From: Symbiodinium sp. CCMP2592
Lineage: Eukaryota > Sar > Dinophyceae > Suessiales > Symbiodiniaceae
Length of the DNA stretch: 64,000 nucleotides
Reading direction: 5' to 3'
NCBI GenBank assembly: GCA_905221615.1
Contig: CAJNDT010005913.1
Coordinates: 2,170,001 to 2,234,000, forward strand
The notes under the pieces are model-generated. The model was not told the DNA's origin and did no database searches. It saw nothing but the letters and a program-made list of their open reading frames with translations. Numbering within the stretch: position 1 is the stretch's first letter; each line of letters begins with the position of its first letter. Positions 61,301-64,000 of this stretch are shown in pieces. Position numbers and translations under genes: made by a program.

Positions 61301-61371
61301 ACACTGGTTGCGAGTGCCGATAGCATAATGCTCATAAAACATGATTGATAATTTTTCACATTGCTCTCCAT
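58360..61371 (-). CDS. Large secreted FG-GAP protein with dockerin-like GCP end
   Basis: A 1003-residue exported protein. A signal peptide (SIMLSALATSVCAAP) precedes at least seven integrin-alpha-like FG-GAP blades with calcium loops (GDFDGDGYMDLVICGE, GDVDGYPGDELIIGAP, GDVDGDGKTDILVGAP, GDLNADGHADFVIGA, QDLDGDGYPDLVVCS). The C-terminus carries an EF-hand-like pair (DMSESLDCLDLAMFM and DLNHDGVADPSM) ending GGCP. Codons are much less GC-biased than in its neighbours. The start at ATG 61371 lacks a strong site. It is likely a surface adhesion or polymer-binding protein (inference). Confidence 0.87.
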   Translation of the reverse strand: MESNVKNYQSCFMSIMLSALATSVCAAPDPQEIGHLNGTPTPEHPLNGVGILDARVDPAYFDTFMGGILKPFNGDENAAERLKKTTEQNFGHSAAMGDFDGDGYMDLVICGEYSPNWKEQPGWAATSPYYPTPSDGALDVPRWGAGVVCVIYGPSENWEKFLSYRSTGSDLWNGMSNDPTYFNAFDLQGVLRYLKDSDENGIVGDATEESELENPRDRIPALVIYGRNGIRSAKPTGTDPYFVDNDDDYKVLSAGSTTASWTHGGQSTVDGFSIGLNYVTGPWNDVIDDSITGDLLGYSVSFLGDVDGYPGDELIIGAPQMNVDGKAVEHDGNTSNLDVLLGSSQFGGAIMLFGSRYDPLGDQPISGRITGVYDLDDITLTGKDGTNDVPAGVKFIGATWHDKVGQDVRNGSLPTTAECGTYPESTVVPVMDVNGDFHADILIGAQSFDSGDHPNYNPGDPNTTDAAYMNVSTGIANDPAGRANGIGACYIIYGAPRSEWTQDVYELPNDLIANNLPEDGAVIYGSGNYTYLGYCGFGGDFDGNGCSDVIIGTPHEDAPNGDVNRSNVGAAYVVFGSKTNPPVGEYFTSMNTNGESFTGSLSSAVNKPIWRQTFVDAVDSETENCRITRTRPRALKIRGSVNTPLDYNENQAYDPNATDDWDSSFMLPGDTKTQPDIVDDFQVGAEFGWTVMAAGDVDGDGKTDILVGAPDFFIGDNNDNDVQERDNLINLGHDTHGRVYLIYGFDPSHPCDIKSGPCLTFPEYGPNLDTEYLVEVDDLLVANTSVTGNIQAAKIRGELKGDNFGWHVFCAGDLNADGHADFVIGANEADYMDNNSNLRKTVGAAYVIYGDDRVNLSGELSARDIGDSIMGAKLYGDSAWSDLPHFAEPGPGDKPRAGVWVSGGQDLDGDGYPDLVVCSEGATMPFNYDNDQSPARSVGAVFIIYGGNIMQQCDFDMSESLDCLDLAMFMSDPKDLNHDGVADPSMTGPDYAVLESFISGGCP

Positions 61372-61535
61372 TTCAGAACAAATCAGTTCAGGACACAATA
61401 ACAACGCCCTCTGACACTCAGAGGTCTATTTGAATACCTTACAACATATTTTCTAGAGCTGCTGAACAAGCAGCCAACGAACTGCTTCTTAATGTGATCT
61501 GTTTACGTGAATTAGAATGCTACCAATGTAAACAC

Positions 61536-63110
61536 TCACCCAAGCTCATCATCCGCCACCGAGTAATGCGGATCCTCAAGCACATTGACCTCCACCATAT
61601 CCCCCGCCTTATGCAGCAGCAATCGACAGTCCTCGCTCAGATGCCGAAGGTGCAGCGTCTTCCCCGCCTTGCGATATTTCTCCGCCAAAGCATCAATCGC
61701 CTCGATCGCCGAGTGATCCACCACGCGCGAGTTCAGGAACTCGATCACCACATCATCGGGATCGTTCGCCGGATCAAAGAAGTCGCGAAACTCATGGATG
61801 CACCCAAAGAACAACGGCCCATTGAGCTCATAGGTCCGCGATCCATCCTCGTCATCACGCACAACAACATGGATATGCCGCGCATGTTCCCACGCAAAGA
61901 TCAGCGCCGACACAATCACACCGACAACCACCGCGATCGCAAGGTCGGTCATCACCGTCACCCCCGAAACCAAAATCAGCACAAACGCATCCTTCGGAGG
62001 CGTCTTCTTGAGAATCCGGAAGCTCGACCATTCAAACGTCGCGATCACCACCATAAACATCACCCCCACCAGCGCCGCCATCGGGATCTTCTCGATCAGC
62101 CCCGACCCAAACAAGATAAAGCACAGCAGGAAGATCGCCGCGCTGATCCCTGACAAGCGTCCGCGTCCACCAGAGTTGATGTTGATCATGCTCTGACCGA
62201 TCATCGCGCAGCCGCCCATCCCGCCGAACAAGCCGCAGACCGAGTTTGCAATCCCCTGCCCCACGCACTCCCGATTCCCGCGTCCACGCGTGTCCGTCAT
62301 CTCATCGATCAGCGTCATTGTCAGCAGCGACTCGATCAACCCGATCGCCGCGAGGATAAACCCATACGGCAGGATAATCCCAAGCGTCTCGAAGTTCATC
62401 GGAACCGTCAAAGGCTTGAACGCCGGGAACCCGCCCTTGATCGACGCGATGTCCCCCACCGTCTTCGTATCAATCTTCAAACCGATCACCAGCACCGACA
62501 CGACCAAGATCCCCGCAAGCGCCGAAGGGAACGCCTTGGTCAGCTTCGGAAGAAAGAACATGATCCCCATCGTCAGCGCGATGAACCCACAGAACACCAG
62601 CATCGGAGTCCCGCTCATCCACTGCGACTGACCATCCTCACCAGTCACCTTGAACTGCGACAGCTGCGCCAGGAAAATCACAATCGCAAGCCCGTTCACA
62701 AACCCAAGCATCACCGGATGAGGCACAATGCGGATGAACTTCCCAAGACGCAGTACGCCCACACTGATCTGGATCAACCCCGTCAGCACGACCGCCGCAA
62801 ACAGATACTCCACGCCGTGCTCAGACACCAGATGCACCATGACCACCGCCATCGCGCCCGTCGCGCCCGAGATCATCCCAGGACGACCCCCAAAGATCGA
62901 CGCGAGCAATCCCACCATAAACGCGGCATACAACCCAACCAGCGGATTCACGTTCGCGATGATCGCAAACGCGACCGCCTCGGGAACCAGCGCCAGCGCC
63001 ACCGTCAATCCCGACAACACCTCGGTCTTGATCCCGCTCCCCCAAAAACCCTTCGCAGAGAATCGTCCCAGACCCGCCGGAGTAGCGATCCTCGAATACA
63101 AGCTATCCAT
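61536..63110 (-). CDS. SulP family anion transporter with STAS domain
   Basis: An inner-membrane anion/bicarbonate or sulfate transporter of 524 residues. Twelve or so hydrophobic helices are followed by a C-terminal STAS domain. Family signatures: LTVALALVPEAVAFAIIA, VGLYAAFMVGL, the GATGAMAVVM, and the VAFGFVNGLAI-type helix at VMLGFVNGLAIVIFLAQL; and in the STAS end EFLNSRVVDHSAIEAID. The SulP subgroup resembles BicA-like bicarbonate transporters by length, but specificity is not shown. ATG 63110 is used. Confidence 0.92.
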   Translation of the reverse strand: MDSLYSRIATPAGLGRFSAKGFWGSGIKTEVLSGLTVALALVPEAVAFAIIANVNPLVGLYAAFMVGLLASIFGGRPGMISGATGAMAVVMVHLVSEHGVEYLFAAVVLTGLIQISVGVLRLGKFIRIVPHPVMLGFVNGLAIVIFLAQLSQFKVTGEDGQSQWMSGTPMLVFCGFIALTMGIMFFLPKLTKAFPSALAGILVVSVLVIGLKIDTKTVGDIASIKGGFPAFKPLTVPMNFETLGIILPYGFILAAIGLIESLLTMTLIDEMTDTRGRGNRECVGQGIANSVCGLFGGMGGCAMIGQSMININSGGRGRLSGISAAIFLLCFILFGSGLIEKIPMAALVGVMFMVVIATFEWSSFRILKKTPPKDAFVLILVSGVTVMTDLAIAVVVGVIVSALIFAWEHARHIHVVVRDDEDGSRTYELNGPLFFGCIHEFRDFFDPANDPDDVVIEFLNSRVVDHSAIEAIDALAEKYRKAGKTLHLRHLSEDCRLLLHKAGDMVEVNVLEDPHYSVADDELG

Positions 63111-63214
63111 GTCAATCAGTCCCTACCCAAGAGGTGCCGCCAAGATCGCCACACTACAAAACGCGGCACAAGACCCCATCCTAGACCCACCAATCCACCA
63201 ACCCAGATCATCGC

Positions 63215-64000
63215 TCACGAAGAATACACGGGCACCGCGAATCGATGCACAAAGTCCACCCCCTTCGCCTCACCGCGCACCTCCAAATCCCAGTATCGAG
63301 CCGGACGCGCCGACGCCCGCGTGTCCTCCGCATCCTCTGGGATCAAAAACACCACAGGGAGTTCCCCTTGTCCCGATCCATCCCCGAGCTCCTTCATCAC
63401 ATCCTCGATCACCCATTGGTCTGTCGCGATCCCTCTGCACCGAATCTTGCTCTTCTGCTTCCCAGATGACGAAGGCACACGCTCATAGCGCTCAATCACA
63501 TGCCTCAGTGTGATCGTCACACGATCCAGCGCCCCGAAACCACGAGGACACAACACGCGACCATTGAGCATCTCTCCTGCGCGGATCGGCATCGTCTCAT
63601 ACACCACCCTCGGCGTCCCGTACCGAAACGCCGCGAGCACCTGCTTCACGAACACCCACCCAAACAACAAGAAACACAAGTACATCACAGCGCTCATGAA
63701 CCAGAGGAACACCCCCACAAACCCGCCGGGACCAGTCATCGAGACCCAAGTGGAAACCATGGTGAAGCACACCACAATCAGCATCCCAAGAATCGACATC
63801 ACCCACCACCCCGACTCCCGGCTCTTCATACCAGGCTTCCCCATCGCTGATGACCACACATAATCTGCACGCCAAGGATCCTCAGGATGCAGCATCGCAT
63901 CACGCGCTGATCGACGCGCAATGATGAGATCAACAACCCCATACACACTCAGCATCACCCCACCGATGCCGAACACCAAACCACACAACCACAACACCCA
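63215..64000 (-). CDS. Membrane protein, start beyond window edge
   Basis: A C-terminal fragment of at least 260 residues. The frame is open to base 64000; a GTG at 63997 could be the start, but the gene may begin outside the window. Two N-terminal membrane helices (about residues 5-25, 65-85) and one near 95-120 are followed by a beta-rich domain (GRVLCPRGFGALDRVTITLRHV, YWDLEVRGEAKGVDFVHRFAVPVY). This resembles DUF3592-like proteins. Function not assigned. Confidence 0.65.
   Translation of the reverse strand, partial: WVLWLCGLVFGIGGVMLSVYGVVDLIIARRSARDAMLHPEDPWRADYVWSSAMGKPGMKSRESGWWVMSILGMLIVVCFTMVSTWVSMTGPGGFVGVFLWFMSAVMYLCFLLFGWVFVKQVLAAFRYGTPRVVYETMPIRAGEMLNGRVLCPRGFGALDRVTITLRHVIERYERVPSSSGKQKSKIRCRGIATDQWVIEDVMKELGDGSGQGELPVVFLIPEDAEDTRASARPARYWDLEVRGEAKGVDFVHRFAVPVYSS

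Noticed and set aside
1..64000. tRNA, rRNA, CRISPR arrays and insertion sequences
   Set aside because: I looked for tRNA TΨC-arm patterns, regularly spaced repeats and transposase motifs and found none. A scan with tRNAscan-SE and an IS database would be more sensitive.

Overview
The window reads as a chromosomal stretch from a Planctomycetota bacterium, most likely class Phycisphaerae, probably marine. This is inferred from content, not from a marker gene: exported FG-GAP proteins that end in a paired dockerin-like motif and a terminal Gly-Cys, two exported proteins with a Val-Pro-x-Pro / hydrophobic / poly-Arg sorting tail, several small lipoproteins, prepilin-like proteins outside any pilus operon, and dense moderately GC-rich genes in short operons on both strands. 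I saw no rRNA, tRNA, CRISPR array, insertion sequence or integrase.

Layout. 1-6.3 kb: a heavy-metal P-type ATPase cut by the window edge, then gpsA, a CCA-adding-enzyme family gene and an M3 oligopeptidase. 6.4-12.2 kb: surface or exported proteins (a PEP-CTERM-like protein, a PhoX-like phosphatase with a Tat signal, an FG-GAP/dockerin protein), a GNAT enzyme, an AhpD-like protein and two lipoproteins. 12.2-16.4 kb: queE-queC and, 2.4 kb further on, queD (7-deazaguanine/queuosine precursor synthesis), interspersed with an HtrA-type protease and a zinc-finger membrane protein. 16.4-23.1 kb: a lipoprotein that joins a dual-specificity phosphatase fold to a cytochrome c'-like tail, a prepilin, mgtE, a DUF6624 lipoprotein, a TlpA-type thioredoxin and a RibBA whose RibA half has lost its zinc cysteines. 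23.4-33.1 kb: a DUF1579 protein, a possible SGNH hydrolase, a YciI protein, a pyrophosphate-type phosphofructokinase, a PEP-CTERM-like protein and two exported amidohydrolases.

33.6-38.7 kb holds the main surprise: seven minus-strand genes encoding a portal, a coiled-coil scaffold-like protein, a major capsid protein, three small probable connector/head-completion proteins and a holin-like protein. There is no terminase, protease, tail, integrase or phage regulator, and both flanks are ordinary chromosomal genes. This looks like a domesticated head-only module, a split gene-transfer agent or a prophage remnant.

38.9-46.9 kb: a phosphoglucosamine/phosphomannomutase, a small membrane protein, a second COG0720 (QueD-like) gene lacking the usual Cys and bracketed by a 42-bp palindromic repeat, a 172-residue Phe/Asn/Trp/Gly-rich low-complexity protein made from only 11 amino-acid types, a large M16-like protein with no HxxEH motif, and RsmD. 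47-64 kb: a LuxR-type regulator, a group II PLP decarboxylase, three more exported repeat/dockerin-like proteins, RsgA, a prepilin-like protein, glycine C-acetyltransferase, a SulP transporter and a membrane protein cut by the right edge.

No single pathway unites the window. The coherent units are the queuosine-precursor genes, the capsid module, the amidohydrolase pair, and the exported dockerin-like/PEP-CTERM-like proteins, which probably depend on cell-envelope machinery encoded elsewhere.
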